From positions 111,856 through 175,855 of the forward strand of contig NZ_JAIMJB010000010.1 of assembly GCF_021295345.1 (NCBI RefSeq): 64,000 nt of DNA, in the 5' to 3' direction. Source of the DNA: Motilimonas eburnea. GTDB taxonomy: Bacteria > Pseudomonadota > Gammaproteobacteria > Enterobacterales > CBDFNC01. Below the pieces are notes generated by a model, which saw only the letters and a program-made list of their open reading frames with translations, was not told where the DNA came from and did no database searches. A program made the translations under genes and the position numbers. Of the stretch, positions 10,725 to 20,574 are shown piece after piece. Positions within the stretch are counted from its first letter, which is position 1. Every line of letters starts with the position of its first letter.

Positions 10725-11942
10725 CTAACCGCCCTTGAATGCGCGCATCATATCCCACATCGGTGTAAAGATACCGAGGGCCAGTATCAACACCATGCCA
10801 GCGACAATCGCAATTAAGATTGGCTCTATTTTGGCGGTCAAGCTTTTCAAATCGTAATCCACTTCACGTTCATAAAACTCAGCGGCTTCTTGCAATAATT
10901 CATCCACTTGGCCGGTTTCTTCACCCACGGCGATCATTTGCAACACCAGCGGGGTAAACAAACCACTGGCGTTAGAGGTGCGCAGTAAACTTTCACCACG
11001 CTCAATGCCTGCGCGCATGCCTAGCACTTGCTGTTCCATGTAGGCATTATCGGTTGCTTTAGCAACAAAACTTAAAGCCGAGTTTAACGGTACCCCAGCG
11101 GTTAACATCATCGAAAAACTGCGGGCATAACGGGCCAGTAAGGTTCGATTAATGATATCGCCGACAATGGGCAGTCGCAGTTTGTAACGGTCCCAAGTAA
11201 GGCGGCCCGAAGGGGTGTTATACCAAGCCTTGATGGCAAAATAGCTGATCACTAAGGCCACCAGCATATGGGGCCAATAATTAACAAAAAATGCCGACGT
11301 CCCCATCAACACCTTAGTGGACCAAGGCAGGTCTACACCAAATTTGCCAAACATACCGGCAAAGGTTGGGATCACGAAAATATTTAAGATCACCATGGCC
11401 GCCGCCAGCGCCATCAATACAAAACTCGGATAGCGCATCGCCGCTTTCACCCGCTTTTGGGTTTCTTGCTCTAGCTCCATGTATTCACTGAGCTGTAAAA
11501 ACGCTTTATCCAGCTGACCCGTATTTTCTCCCACGTTAACGATAGATAAAAATAACGAGTTAAATACCTTAGGGTGAGCTTGCATGGCCACCGACATGGG
11601 CCGACCATTACGCATCTGCTCTGAGATATCCTGCAAGGTGCGCTGTAATAATTTACTGTGAGTAGAATCGGCCAAGCCATTAATAGCGCGAATAATGGGG
11701 ATCCCAGCCTTAGTTAAGGAATACATCTGCCGGGTAAAAATCACCATCTGATCAAGGGGAATAGAGCGCTCCAACCACAGGCTTAAATCAAAATCCGATT
11801 CCGCTTTGGCCGGTGTAATGCTGATAGGCATCACACCACGGCGCAATAGAATATCCGCGGCGGCCGTTTCATCGCTGGCTTCCAAGCGACCATTTACTGG
11901 CGCCCCTTGCGCATCTCTGCCTTTATATTCAAAGCTGGCCAT
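10725..11942 (-). CDS. mshG: MSHA platform protein MshG (PilC/GspF family)
   Basis: Inner-membrane platform protein of 405 aa on which the pilus motor acts. It has two GspF-type cytoplasmic domains, each followed by membrane helices; hydrophobic segments are seen near residues 170-195, 215-240 and 375-395. FTRQMYSLTKAGIPI is the typical first-domain motif and SMMLTAGVPL the second. The start overlaps the mshE stop by one base. It works with the ATPase MshE. Confidence 0.95.
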   Translation of the reverse strand: MASFEYKGRDAQGAPVNGRLEASDETAAADILLRRGVMPISITPAKAESDFDLSLWLERSIPLDQMVIFTRQMYSLTKAGIPIIRAINGLADSTHSKLLQRTLQDISEQMRNGRPMSVAMQAHPKVFNSLFLSIVNVGENTGQLDKAFLQLSEYMELEQETQKRVKAAMRYPSFVLMALAAAMVILNIFVIPTFAGMFGKFGVDLPWSTKVLMGTSAFFVNYWPHMLVALVISYFAIKAWYNTPSGRLTWDRYKLRLPIVGDIINRTLLARYARSFSMMLTAGVPLNSALSFVAKATDNAYMEQQVLGMRAGIERGESLLRTSNASGLFTPLVLQMIAVGEETGQVDELLQEAAEFYEREVDYDLKSLTAKIEPILIAIVAGMVLILALGIFTPMWDMMRAFKGG

Positions 11943-13669
11943 TAGGCATCACCTTGCCACAAATCCACTTGCTCAACCAAACGCAGCACCTCTTCCAATG
12001 ACGTGATACCTTGCATCGCATAATCCAATGCAGAAAATGCCAGTGGTCGGTAATGTTTACTTTGCTTCGCGGCCGCAGAAAAGCCTTCTGGATCATCGCG
12101 TCGCAATGCTTCCATCATTGGCTCATCCAGCTCAAGCATTTCAAATACACCCACGCGGCCTTTATAACCGGTAAAGTTACAATTTTGACATCCTGTTCCC
12201 TGATAGAATTGTGTGTCGGCCAATGACTGTTGCGATAAGTTTTCTAACCAAACTCGCTCCCTTGGCTCTACCTCATGAGGCTGCTTACAGTTAACGCATA
12301 ACTTGCGGATCAGACGCTGCGCCACGATGGCACGCAACGAACTGGCCACTAAATAGCCCGGCGCGCCCATATCAATTAAACGCAAGGCGCTAGTAATGGC
12401 GTCATTGGTATGTAAGGTTGAAAGCACTAAGTGACCGGTTAACGCACCACGTAGACCGATTTCTACGGTTTCATGATCACGCATCTCGCCCACCAATAAG
12501 ATGTCTGGATCTTGACGTAAGGTGGTCCTCAATACGTTGGAAAAGCCCAAGCCAATTTTGGTATTAACCTGAACTTGGTTGATCCTAGGTAAGCGATATT
12601 CCACCGGATCTTCCACCGTAATAATTTTTTTCCCCGGTGCGTTTAGCTCAGATAACGCGCCATAAAGACTGGTGGTTTTACCGCTACCCGTCGGCCCTGT
12701 CACTAAGATCATACCGTGAGGGCGCTGCAACTGACGGCGAAAACGCGGCAATAACTCAGCAGGCATACCGGTTTCTTCTAGGGATAAAATGCCTGCGCTT
12801 TGGTCGAGCAAGCGCATCACCACAGATTCACCATATTGCACCGGCATGGTCGAGACACGCACATCAATGCTGTGACCGCGAATAGACATATTAAAACGGC
12901 CATCTTGAGGCAAGCGTTTTTCGGAAATATCCATCCCCGCCATCAACTTCAATCGCAATACTAGCGCACCAACAATGCTCACCTCATTGAGCACGTTTTC
13001 TTGCAATACCCCATCAACCCGCTGGCGAATGCGCAATAACTTTTCTTCAGGCTCAATATGCACATCCGATGCCCCAACCTGCACCGCATCTTCAAACAAA
13101 GATTGTAATAGCTTAACCACGGTGGCTTCCGAGCCTTCCGCTTCAAGGCCAGACAGGCCGATATCAAGCTCGACGCTATCACCATGCTCCTCTTGCAATT
13201 GCTCAGCAAAGGACGCAATTTCCTTGGTGCGCCGATATAAACGATCAAATGACTCGATCAGCTGCGACTCACGCGCCACCGCCAACTTCACATTGCGATC
13301 AGACAATAAGCCGGTAATGGTATCAAGGGCACGTAAATCGGCAGGATCAGACATGGCCACGGTGACACTTTGGCCATCGTCGTGTACCACTAATGCGCGG
13401 AGTCGTCTCGCATGCACTTCGGGTAGCTTGGCGACAACCTGTTCATCGATGCGTAATTGGTTAATATCAACCAGAGGTATGCCGAGCTGGCGAGATAAAA
13501 AGCCCAGCATGTCATCTTCACTTAAAAAGCCTAAACCTTGTAAGGTAGCCCCCAACTTACGGCCATTTTTACGCTGCTCAGCCAACGCTTGCATCAGTTG
13601 GTCTTCGGTGATGATGCCTTCTTCAACCAGCAAATCACCTAAGCGTTTTTTTAATTTTGGTTGAGCCAT
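11942..13669 (-). CDS. mshE: MSHA extension ATPase MshE, with MshEN domain
   Basis: Hexameric ATPase (575 aa) driving MSHA pilus extension. The N-terminus carries two MshEN-type repeats (KRLGDLLVEEG..., then RKLGATLQGLGFL...), the fold known from Vibrio MshE to bind cyclic di-GMP. Further on are Walker A GPTGSGKTT, the Asp box, Walker B LVGEMRD and the His box, then a four-cysteine zinc site (CxxC...CxxC) near the C-terminus. I chose the ATG at 13669 (GAGGGG upstream), giving MAQPKLKKRLGD; a longer frame reaches 13732 but would overlap mshN. Confidence 0.96.
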   Translation of the reverse strand: MAQPKLKKRLGDLLVEEGIITEDQLMQALAEQRKNGRKLGATLQGLGFLSEDDMLGFLSRQLGIPLVDINQLRIDEQVVAKLPEVHARRLRALVVHDDGQSVTVAMSDPADLRALDTITGLLSDRNVKLAVARESQLIESFDRLYRRTKEIASFAEQLQEEHGDSVELDIGLSGLEAEGSEATVVKLLQSLFEDAVQVGASDVHIEPEEKLLRIRQRVDGVLQENVLNEVSIVGALVLRLKLMAGMDISEKRLPQDGRFNMSIRGHSIDVRVSTMPVQYGESVVMRLLDQSAGILSLEETGMPAELLPRFRRQLQRPHGMILVTGPTGSGKTTSLYGALSELNAPGKKIITVEDPVEYRLPRINQVQVNTKIGLGFSNVLRTTLRQDPDILLVGEMRDHETVEIGLRGALTGHLVLSTLHTNDAITSALRLIDMGAPGYLVASSLRAIVAQRLIRKLCVNCKQPHEVEPRERVWLENLSQQSLADTQFYQGTGCQNCNFTGYKGRVGVFEMLELDEPMMEALRRDDPEGFSAAAKQSKHYRPLAFSALDYAMQGITSLEEVLRLVEQVDLWQGDA

Positions 13670-13700
13670 TAACATACCCCTCTTATGGCCGGGCCGATTG

Positions 13701-15260
13701 TTATTGCAAAACGGCGATCCGACCTTTGACATAATCCATCGACGCTAACGACAAGCCACCCACCAATTCAGCTTGTTGATAACTGCGCAATGCTTGCTCC
13801 TGCTGACCTAGCTTTTCTTGACTGATAGCAAGCCCTAACCACCACTTGCCTTGCTTGGGTTGGATCCGAGCTAACGCCAAATAGGCCTCTAAAGCCTTAT
13901 TGTCTTGGTTTAATTGCTGTGACAGGGCCGCTTTGGTGGCGTAATAATCTTGATTGTTAGCCACATTAGGCGTTAACGCATCCAGCACTTGCAGTGCTTG
14001 AGCTTGCTGCTGACCTGCCAAATAAATACGGGCCTGCATCAAGCGAAAGTCGGCATTGCTGGGTACCAAAGTGACCCCCTGCTCCAATACGCTCATGGCT
14101 TGACTGTATTCTCCGCGACCATAATGGAGCGCCGCCAGCTCTTTGCGCACTTCAACATGGCGGGGATCCAGAGTTAAGGCTTTTTGTAACCGACTTTGAG
14201 CGGCGCCAAGATCCCCCTTGGTTTTCGCCGCACGAGCCTGTTTTTGATAAAGGGCAATCAATTCTGATTCCGTCAACTCCACAGGCTTGATAGATAAGCT
14301 GCTTGGGCCTGATGGGGTAGGTTTGATTTTCACTTCCTCATGGGCTGAGCGAGATGCCGTATTGCTATTGCTGCTTTGGGCTTGTTTGGGCTTGGTTTGC
14401 GCCACTGGTACAATGGCAATGGGTTCGGGCGCTGATTTTGCGGTCATTGCTGGTGCGGCTGACGGCGTTGATTTTGCCGTCAACTCTGATGCGACAGCCT
14501 GCTCTGGTGTAGGAATAACAGACGCGGAGGCTACGCTCGACCCAGATGTTACTGTTGGCTCAGTCACTCCCTCTGCAGAGCTAATTTGCACGGCCACTTG
14601 CTGTTCTTTGGATACAATCAGTTCAGATGTAGGGGCTGAAACAGGGGGCTCTGAAGGCAAAACGCTAGGCTCAGCAGTCACAGTGGCAGCAACTTGACTG
14701 GGCACTTCATTAACAGCTTGATCTAAACTTTCAGCCTCGGCATCGACAACGGCGCCAGCTAAATCATTATTCGGTGTATCAAAATCGGATATAAACACCA
14801 CTTTGGCGTCTAACACCTTAATCTTGTTACCATCGCTGGAGGTGACCGCCGCTAACATAGCCTGAGACTGGGCATCAATGGTTTGTCTGGTATGAGTGGG
14901 CTGTTGGGCTTGTTTACTCCCTTGTTCCACAGCTGACTGGCTCGCCTTCACCTTATCTGAGCTTAGACTTAGCTCAGTGGAGGTCTGAGTCATAGCCTCT
15001 TTGACTGTTATTTCTGTATCCGCGTCGGTATTTGCCACTGTATCCGCTACCACAGCTTCCCTCGGTAAGGAACGCGGCTCTGCAAACCAGAGTAAGTAGC
15101 CACTTACCAGCGTTAAGCCAACAAGGATCAAAACGGCAACACTCTTAAACAAGGCCAAGCCATGCCACCAAGGCAGGTTGGTTAATACGGGAGATAAAGC
15201 ATTGTCGTCGCCCCCTTGACGCCGCTTTAAATCTCGGTTCATTTGGTTGATCACACTCAT
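13701..15260 (-). CDS. mshN: MSHA biogenesis TPR protein MshN
   Basis: A 519-aa protein with a short cytoplasmic N-terminus, one membrane helix (about residues 37-57), a long Ala/Ser/Thr/Val-rich linker of roughly 240 residues, and C-terminal tetratricopeptide repeats (about residues 335-519). It is anchored in the inner membrane with the TPR domain in the periplasm. Its ATG overlaps the mshM stop (ATGA), and a 31-bp gap precedes mshE. The low-complexity linker is long enough to span much of the periplasm. Confidence 0.9.
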   Translation of the reverse strand: MSVINQMNRDLKRRQGGDDNALSPVLTNLPWWHGLALFKSVAVLILVGLTLVSGYLLWFAEPRSLPREAVVADTVANTDADTEITVKEAMTQTSTELSLSSDKVKASQSAVEQGSKQAQQPTHTRQTIDAQSQAMLAAVTSSDGNKIKVLDAKVVFISDFDTPNNDLAGAVVDAEAESLDQAVNEVPSQVAATVTAEPSVLPSEPPVSAPTSELIVSKEQQVAVQISSAEGVTEPTVTSGSSVASASVIPTPEQAVASELTAKSTPSAAPAMTAKSAPEPIAIVPVAQTKPKQAQSSNSNTASRSAHEEVKIKPTPSGPSSLSIKPVELTESELIALYQKQARAAKTKGDLGAAQSRLQKALTLDPRHVEVRKELAALHYGRGEYSQAMSVLEQGVTLVPSNADFRLMQARIYLAGQQQAQALQVLDALTPNVANNQDYYATKAALSQQLNQDNKALEAYLALARIQPKQGKWWLGLAISQEKLGQQEQALRSYQQAELVGGLSLASMDYVKGRIAVLQ

Positions 15261-16162
15261 GACGCCCCCCGCAACCAAGCCACAATGACATAGCACTCAA
15301 ACAAAACGAGCGGGATCAGCCATAGCACCCAAGTCGGTACCCGAGGTAAGCGCGACACATTTTCGGTATCAGCAATGGCATCTTTAACCGCACGGTCTGC
15401 AACGGTAACGCCGCCTTGACCATAAGTCACAATCAAGGCTTTATGACAAAGAATATTCAATAATCGTGGGATCCCCCGGCTAGCGCGCCAGATTAACTTT
15501 ACCGTACTCGCATCAAACAGCGGCTCACCTTGATAGCCTGCGATCTTAAGCCGGTATTGAATATACAGCTTGGCTTCAGCCAGACTTAATGATCTTAACT
15601 GATAGCTAAACACCACACGCTGTTGAAACTGACGAAACCGACCTTGCTTGAGGCGTACATCTAGCTCAGGCTGACCAAATAACACCACTTGGATCAGCTT
15701 ATGTTGCTCGGTTTCTATATTGGTAAACAAGCGAATGGCTTCTAAGGTTTCGTCAGGCAGCGCTTGCGCCTCATCGATAAACAGCACCAACTTTTTACCG
15801 TGTTGATGCAATAACGCTAAACGGCGCTCGATGGCTGAGGTTAAATTGGCTGGGTTATTGTACTGAAGTAAATCGATTTTCAATCGTGACGCAATGGCTT
15901 GACGTAATTCGTGAGCGCTGACATAGGGATTGGGCAGAAATAAACTAACATAACTCTTATCTAGCTCTTTCATTACCTTACGACAAAGTAAGGTTTTACC
16001 TGTGCCCACCTCACCAACCACCTTAATCAGACACTCACCACTGTTTAATGCAGCCATTAGCACTTCTAGGGCTTCAGCATGAGGCGTTAGCTCATAAAAA
16101 AAGTCCGTGTCTGGGGTTAAGGTAAAAGGCAAAGATGCCATACCAAAATGCGCTAAGTACAT
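15257..16162 (-). CDS. mshM: MSHA biogenesis ATPase MshM (ExeA-like)
   Basis: AAA-type ATPase of 301 aa with Walker A GEVGTGKT (residues 50-57), Walker B LVLFIDEAQ, and a C-terminal membrane helix (about 280-299). It belongs to the ExeA/GspA-like group, which helps place secretins in the cell wall using ATP. It starts one base after mshL and overlaps mshN by four bases, so all three are translated together. Confidence 0.93.
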   Translation of the reverse strand: MYLAHFGMASLPFTLTPDTDFFYELTPHAEALEVLMAALNSGECLIKVVGEVGTGKTLLCRKVMKELDKSYVSLFLPNPYVSAHELRQAIASRLKIDLLQYNNPANLTSAIERRLALLHQHGKKLVLFIDEAQALPDETLEAIRLFTNIETEQHKLIQVVLFGQPELDVRLKQGRFRQFQQRVVFSYQLRSLSLAEAKLYIQYRLKIAGYQGEPLFDASTVKLIWRASRGIPRLLNILCHKALIVTYGQGGVTVADRAVKDAIADTENVSRLPRVPTWVLWLIPLVLFECYVIVAWLRGAS

Positions 16163-16163
16163 A

Positions 16164-17840
16164 TTATTGAGCTGGATACCACTTCTCTAGCAAGGTTGAA
16201 GATCGTTGTAATTCTTGCTCCCAAGTGCCGTCGACCACCACGGTGGGTTTGAGCAAAATAACCAACTCTGTCTTGTAAGACTCTTTCGAACGATTGGTAA
16301 ATAATTCGCCAAGCCAAGGGATGTCACCCAGCACAGGGGTCTTAGAAACCAAATCTTTGGTTAAGGTTTTCATTAAGCCACCGATAACGATAACGTCATT
16401 GGACTGGGCTTTGACTATGGTATCCGACTCACGCACTTCACTTTTGGCGACGGGGATCACCAGCCCATCTTCAGAGCCAATCGTGGCATCCGATGAGCCC
16501 GATGAGCGAAAACTGATTTTTTTCTGTTGTTCTTCAATGGTAATAATGGAAGGGTGAATATGTAACAAAACGCCACCTTGCTCATCAATTTGCGGCGTCA
16601 CATCAAGTGATATTCCTGAAAAGAAAGGCGTTAGCTCAACATTCGGCGTTGAGGTGGTGGCATTACCCGTCACGGTCGTGGTCGACACATCGGTCACAAA
16701 GTACTCATCATTACCCACTTTTATCACGGCTTTTTGGTTGTTGGTGGCGGTGATCCTCGGCTTAGAGAGCACGTTCACGTCACCTTGGGTTTCTAATAAC
16801 GACACCACAGCCTTAAAATCACCATTACTGATGGTGAGTGCACCGCCTCCACCTATGGTATTGCGGATCACGTTTTCAGCAATTTTCGACGCACTATCAT
16901 AGAGAATGTCTGTGGTCTGAGCCGTACCGCCTGCATTCTCCCAAGAGATACCTTGTTGATAATTATCATCCAGTACCACTTCAATAATTTGGGTTTCCAA
17001 AATCACTTGGCGATGCAAACGAGACTCGGCTTGCTTAATAAAATCGGCCACCATTTTTAGCTCATCGGGGTAGGCTTTAACCGTCACTAGGCCCGCCATC
17101 GGGTTGGTCACCACCGCGCGGCCGTCACCTGTGCCAATCAACCCCACCAAGGCACTCTCTAAGGTTTGCCAATACGTGGTGTTGGTACGCGTAATAATTC
17201 GCGTACCGTTAGTATTACTATTGCTGCCACTGCTATTACTGTTATTGCTCGATGAGCTGCTATTACTGTCGCTATCTGAGTCAAAGTTATTGGTATTATT
17301 GTTTTGATCCGCCAAATGCCCTGTGGCGACCGTCGTCTTAGTGGCACCATCACGCTCCATCAGCAAATAGTTCATGCTAAAGGTTTCAACCCGTAAGCCA
17401 GAGGGATAAACGTGGTAAATCCGACCTTTACGTTGTACATCATAACCGTACATATCTTTAGTGACGGCCAACACCTCATCGAGGGTCACATCTTTGAGAT
17501 CTAAGCTAATGTAGCCTTCAACGCCAGGGTGAATGGCCATACTAAATGGCGTGCCCTGCACCAAGGAGCCAAAAAACTGTGTGGCTTCCACATTATTGGC
17601 CGACACCTGAAAGCGCTTTTCATATACTCGCTGCTGGTTACTCGCAAAGTCGGACTCAGGCAATAACTCATTCATGACCGTTTCTGGCACAGGCACGGGA
17701 GCCACCGGTGTTACTGACTGGCGCTGATTATTTTCAATCGAGTTGGACAAAGCTTCTTTTTGTTCGTTTGCATCTAAGGTTTCAGTGGTTTTACACCCAA
17801 CCAAAATTAATGCGCACAACAATAAAGCGGTATTTTTCAT
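16164..17840 (-). CDS. mshL: MSHA outer-membrane secretin MshL
   Basis: Secretin (558 aa) forming the outer-membrane pore for the pilus. It is a lipoprotein (LVGC, Cys16). It has an N-terminal secretin/TonB-like short domain, an N1-type domain, and the C-terminal beta-barrel domain with the signature VLGDIPWLGELF. A low-complexity stretch of about 30 Asn/Ser/Asp residues (about 179-212) interrupts the periplasmic part. It follows mshK with a 33-bp gap. Confidence 0.95.
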   Translation of the reverse strand: MKNTALLLCALILVGCKTTETLDANEQKEALSNSIENNQRQSVTPVAPVPVPETVMNELLPESDFASNQQRVYEKRFQVSANNVEATQFFGSLVQGTPFSMAIHPGVEGYISLDLKDVTLDEVLAVTKDMYGYDVQRKGRIYHVYPSGLRVETFSMNYLLMERDGATKTTVATGHLADQNNNTNNFDSDSDSNSSSSSNNSNSSGSNSNTNGTRIITRTNTTYWQTLESALVGLIGTGDGRAVVTNPMAGLVTVKAYPDELKMVADFIKQAESRLHRQVILETQIIEVVLDDNYQQGISWENAGGTAQTTDILYDSASKIAENVIRNTIGGGGALTISNGDFKAVVSLLETQGDVNVLSKPRITATNNQKAVIKVGNDEYFVTDVSTTTVTGNATTSTPNVELTPFFSGISLDVTPQIDEQGGVLLHIHPSIITIEEQQKKISFRSSGSSDATIGSEDGLVIPVAKSEVRESDTIVKAQSNDVIVIGGLMKTLTKDLVSKTPVLGDIPWLGELFTNRSKESYKTELVILLKPTVVVDGTWEQELQRSSTLLEKWYPAQ

Positions 17841-17873
17841 TATTTACTTCCCTGACTGAATACTCAGCTGCTG

Positions 17874-18194
17874 CTATTTAATAAAGTCAGCATTGAATAG
17901 TGATAGCCTAATGGTTCCACCCTTGCCCTGTAGCAAGACATAATTCGCCGTGATCCGGGTAACACGGTAGCCGTCGACCCGATCGCCTACGCCCACATTT
18001 TGATTATTAATCACGGCACTACGATGATCATTTTGCACTAAAATACTCTGTAACCTCGGTTTGGCAACGACCACTTGCGTTTTAGTTTCAACCTGTTTGA
18101 CGGGTTGCCTTGGCGCCGTCGGATCATTCAAAGGCTGCGCATTAGCCATGGCGCAGCCGAGTAAAGTCAATATCCAAACCAATACGTTAACCAC
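17874..18194 (-). CDS. mshK: MSHA biogenesis protein MshK (PilP-like)
   Basis: Small secreted protein (106 aa) with a signal sequence of about 19 residues (ending CAMANA) and a compact beta domain containing VGDRVDGYRVTRI, the pattern of PilP/GspC HR domains. It probably links the inner-membrane MshI2/MshJ pair to the secretin MshL. It overlaps mshJ by eight bases. Confidence 0.88.
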   Translation of the reverse strand: MVNVLVWILTLLGCAMANAQPLNDPTAPRQPVKQVETKTQVVVAKPRLQSILVQNDHRSAVINNQNVGVGDRVDGYRVTRITANYVLLQGKGGTIRLSLFNADFIK

Positions 18195-18846
18195 GAATAA
18201 AGTCCTTATTGGTACTTAAGGTATAAAGTTGCAACTCCACCGTTGCATTAGGGTGCTGCACAACTTGGTAATGCATGGATTGCCAATAAAATTTATCGGG
18301 CAACTGTTCTAAATTGGCTAAAAAATCCTGCACAGCAAAATAACTACCTGTAAAGGTTAAGGTTAAGCCATGCTGAAATAAATTAATATCTTGGCTAAAT
18401 TCGCCTTCAACGGGTAATAGTGGCACCGGTGCAATGGATTCAACACTGACTAAGGTCAAGGCTTGGCTATTGGCTAACATTTTTTCCAATAACCCCGCCA
18501 TTTTTTGCGCTGAAATGAGATCAAGGGTCCCGGCTTCTAACTGTTTATCAAGCTCATCAATACCTTGATTCAAAACCTCGATTTCTTGCTTAACGGCAGC
18601 ATCGGGATCACGCTCAAGCAAAATATTGGCGATTTCGATTTCCCCTTGGGCGAGTTTCAACTGCTGTAAATTTTGTTGATGTTGCTGCTCTGCCGCTTGC
18701 TTTCCTTGCCATAAAGGGTCAAGCAAGTAGCTGTAGGCTGGAAAACACACTAATACCAAACCGGTTAGCATTATCATCGCCCGCTCACGCAGCGATAACG
18801 CCATCAGTTTGCTGTCCCATTGCTGCCAGGTTTTCGTCATGCTCAT
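18187..18846 (-). CDS. mshJ: MSHA biogenesis protein MshJ (PilO-like)
   Basis: Bitopic inner-membrane protein of 219 aa: a cytoplasmic N-terminus, a membrane helix near residues 24-42, a coiled coil (about 45-100), then a ferredoxin-like periplasmic domain, as in PilO. It overlaps mshI2 by four bases. It is expected to pair with the PilN-like MshI2 to form the alignment subcomplex. Confidence 0.88.
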   Translation of the reverse strand: MSMTKTWQQWDSKLMALSLRERAMIMLTGLVLVCFPAYSYLLDPLWQGKQAAEQQHQQNLQQLKLAQGEIEIANILLERDPDAAVKQEIEVLNQGIDELDKQLEAGTLDLISAQKMAGLLEKMLANSQALTLVSVESIAPVPLLPVEGEFSQDINLFQHGLTLTFTGSYFAVQDFLANLEQLPDKFYWQSMHYQVVQHPNATVELQLYTLSTNKDFIRG

Positions 18847-19442
18847 GGTTGCTCCTGCTTGCCCGCGGCCGCCACCAACTCAAAGACCATTTCTTGCTTG
18901 TCATTGCGCACGACTTTAAGTACCGCAAACTCTTGGCCAGCTAAGGTATCACTGGTTTTAAATGTTTTGATCCAACGCGGAACCGCGTGGTTACTGTAGG
19001 TAATGCCTGACAAGCTAATTTGGCCAGATTCTGCGCGGATTTCTGTGAGTCGAATATCTTTATCATTAAGTCGTGCTAAATCCGTTAATACCCCGGCAAA
19101 ACCGGCATTTTTAAAGGTCTCGTTTTGCCCCACCGCCGCCAATAGTTTCTGCTTCACACTTAGCTCGGCTTGCATTTGGGATAATTGACGCGCTAACTTA
19201 GCCGATGGCACACGCTGGTCAACCTTAGCTTGTAACACGGCAAGGGCTTGTTGTTGCTTGGCTAAGGCTTGATGACTTTGCTGCTGGGTAGCTTGACTGA
19301 GCTGATACTGCCCTTCAAGCCAAAAATAACTCACCGATACCACCCCGATTGCCATCCCCCAGATAATGCACATTTGGCGCAGACAAAACCAAACTTTCTT
19401 CGGAATAAACTCTTGGGTATAGAGGTTGACGCGCGTTTTCAT
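18843..19442 (-). CDS. mshI2: MSHA biogenesis protein MshI2 (PilN-like)
   Basis: A 199-aa bitopic protein. The short N-terminus MKTRVNLYTQEFIPKK resembles the cytoplasmic PilN motif (VNLLP) that contacts PilM. A membrane helix (about 23-43), a Gln-rich coiled coil and a PilN-like periplasmic domain follow. The start overlaps mshI by four bases. In some species mshI and mshI2 are one fused gene; here they are separate. Confidence 0.87.
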   Translation of the reverse strand: MKTRVNLYTQEFIPKKVWFCLRQMCIIWGMAIGVVSVSYFWLEGQYQLSQATQQQSHQALAKQQQALAVLQAKVDQRVPSAKLARQLSQMQAELSVKQKLLAAVGQNETFKNAGFAGVLTDLARLNDKDIRLTEIRAESGQISLSGITYSNHAVPRWIKTFKTSDTLAGQEFAVLKVVRNDKQEMVFELVAAAGKQEQP

Positions 19443-20353
19443 GACGCTTCCTCCACGGTGTCAGTCGACATGAGATTCAGTTGCGCCACATTAGGTAAAG
19501 CAGCAAGGGCAGGCAGCACATCGCATTCTTGTGGATTGTCGGTCAAGGGAACGCCTTGGATATTTCGCCCTAGACTCTCACCAATTTGACGGGCTATTTG
19601 CTCAACATGCTCGTTAGGTAAGGCTAATTTAATCTGGTTTACATCGGCAATTTTCAACTGCGCGACAACATAATCTAAAGAGCGTTGTAGCTCTAATCCC
19701 AAGCCTTCAAGCAAGAAGGTATCAACCACCTGAGTTTGCTGGCACAGTGACTGGAAGCCGCGTAGATGGCGAGAAAAATACAAGGCGCCATTGCGCACCA
19801 CAGAAATCAGGACATCATCGGCGCTGTGTTGATATATCAACATTTGGGTTTCATCTTTAGCATCAAGCAAATTTGCTAAGGTAAGCTCTTCAACACCTAT
19901 GTGTTGTAGCTTTAACCCCGCTTCAGAAACGGCCGACACCACCCGTTGAATCACGGCTTTTGGGCTGTAAATAACATTGAGTCGCTCGGCCATCATGGGC
20001 ACGGCCGGCACGTTAACGTAATCTAATACTAAATCACGCAATGGCTCTGATACTAACTCTTTAATGGCAAACGGTAAGCTGGCAAGCAGTTCTTCATCTG
20101 GAACATTGGGCCGCTCAATCTGTACTTGCTGATAGAAGTGTTGTGACAACACAACAAAGGCGAGGTGTTTTTTACAACCCAGTTTAGCAACCTGCTCCGA
20201 CAAAGCGGCTAACCATTGCTCCGAAGACGAGACAGGAAAGGTAAGCAGTTGGCTTACTTGCTTTTTTTCAACGATGGCCAAGGCAACACTGTCGGGACGT
20301 AAATACACCCCCAGTACCTTATTTGCGTTGCGCTGCAATCCTCGACTAAACAT
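19439..20353 (-). CDS. mshI: MSHA biogenesis protein MshI (PilM-like)
   Basis: Soluble actin-fold protein (304 aa) of the PilM/MshI group that docks on the cytoplasmic tail of its PilN-like partner. The nucleotide-fold start VLGVYLRPDSVALAIVEKK and the later DAKDETQMLIYQHSADDVLISVV are seen. It is the first msh gene proper, about 220 bp downstream of csrD. No clear promoter hexamers were found in that gap. Confidence 0.88.
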   Translation of the reverse strand: MFSRGLQRNANKVLGVYLRPDSVALAIVEKKQVSQLLTFPVSSSEQWLAALSEQVAKLGCKKHLAFVVLSQHFYQQVQIERPNVPDEELLASLPFAIKELVSEPLRDLVLDYVNVPAVPMMAERLNVIYSPKAVIQRVVSAVSEAGLKLQHIGVEELTLANLLDAKDETQMLIYQHSADDVLISVVRNGALYFSRHLRGFQSLCQQTQVVDTFLLEGLGLELQRSLDYVVAQLKIADVNQIKLALPNEHVEQIARQIGESLGRNIQGVPLTDNPQECDVLPALAALPNVAQLNLMSTDTVEEAS

Positions 20354-20574
20354 TATAACTGCCTGTAATTAAAGGTTATCTATATGCTAGATGAAAGCAT
20401 CATTATTAAAACAAAATTATGACTTCAATGGCCCAAAAGTGTGACGGTCATTGCAATCAAATGACAATATTGACAATGCTGGTGAAACCGGGCGTTCTCG
20501 TTATCACTTTGACACGGGATGCTTCCCGGCCAGATGTCGCCGAGACGGCCTCCACGCCTTCTAGTAAGTTAGTA
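20354..20574. other. csrD-mshI intergenic region
   Basis: About 220 bases between csrD and mshI. A short CGGGA/TCCCG hairpin lies near 20516-20529 on the downstream side of csrD; it has no T-run. A promoter for the msh genes is likely here but I cannot point to convincing hexamers. Confidence 0.35.

Noticed and set aside
12975..13664. Long plus-strand ORF opposite mshE
   Set aside because: Shadow of mshE; Ser/Arg/Cys-rich with no domain and no binding site.
13670..13732. Longer N-terminus of MshE
   Set aside because: It overlaps the mshN coding end, and the added residues do not resemble the family; the ATG at 13669 gives the MshEN start.
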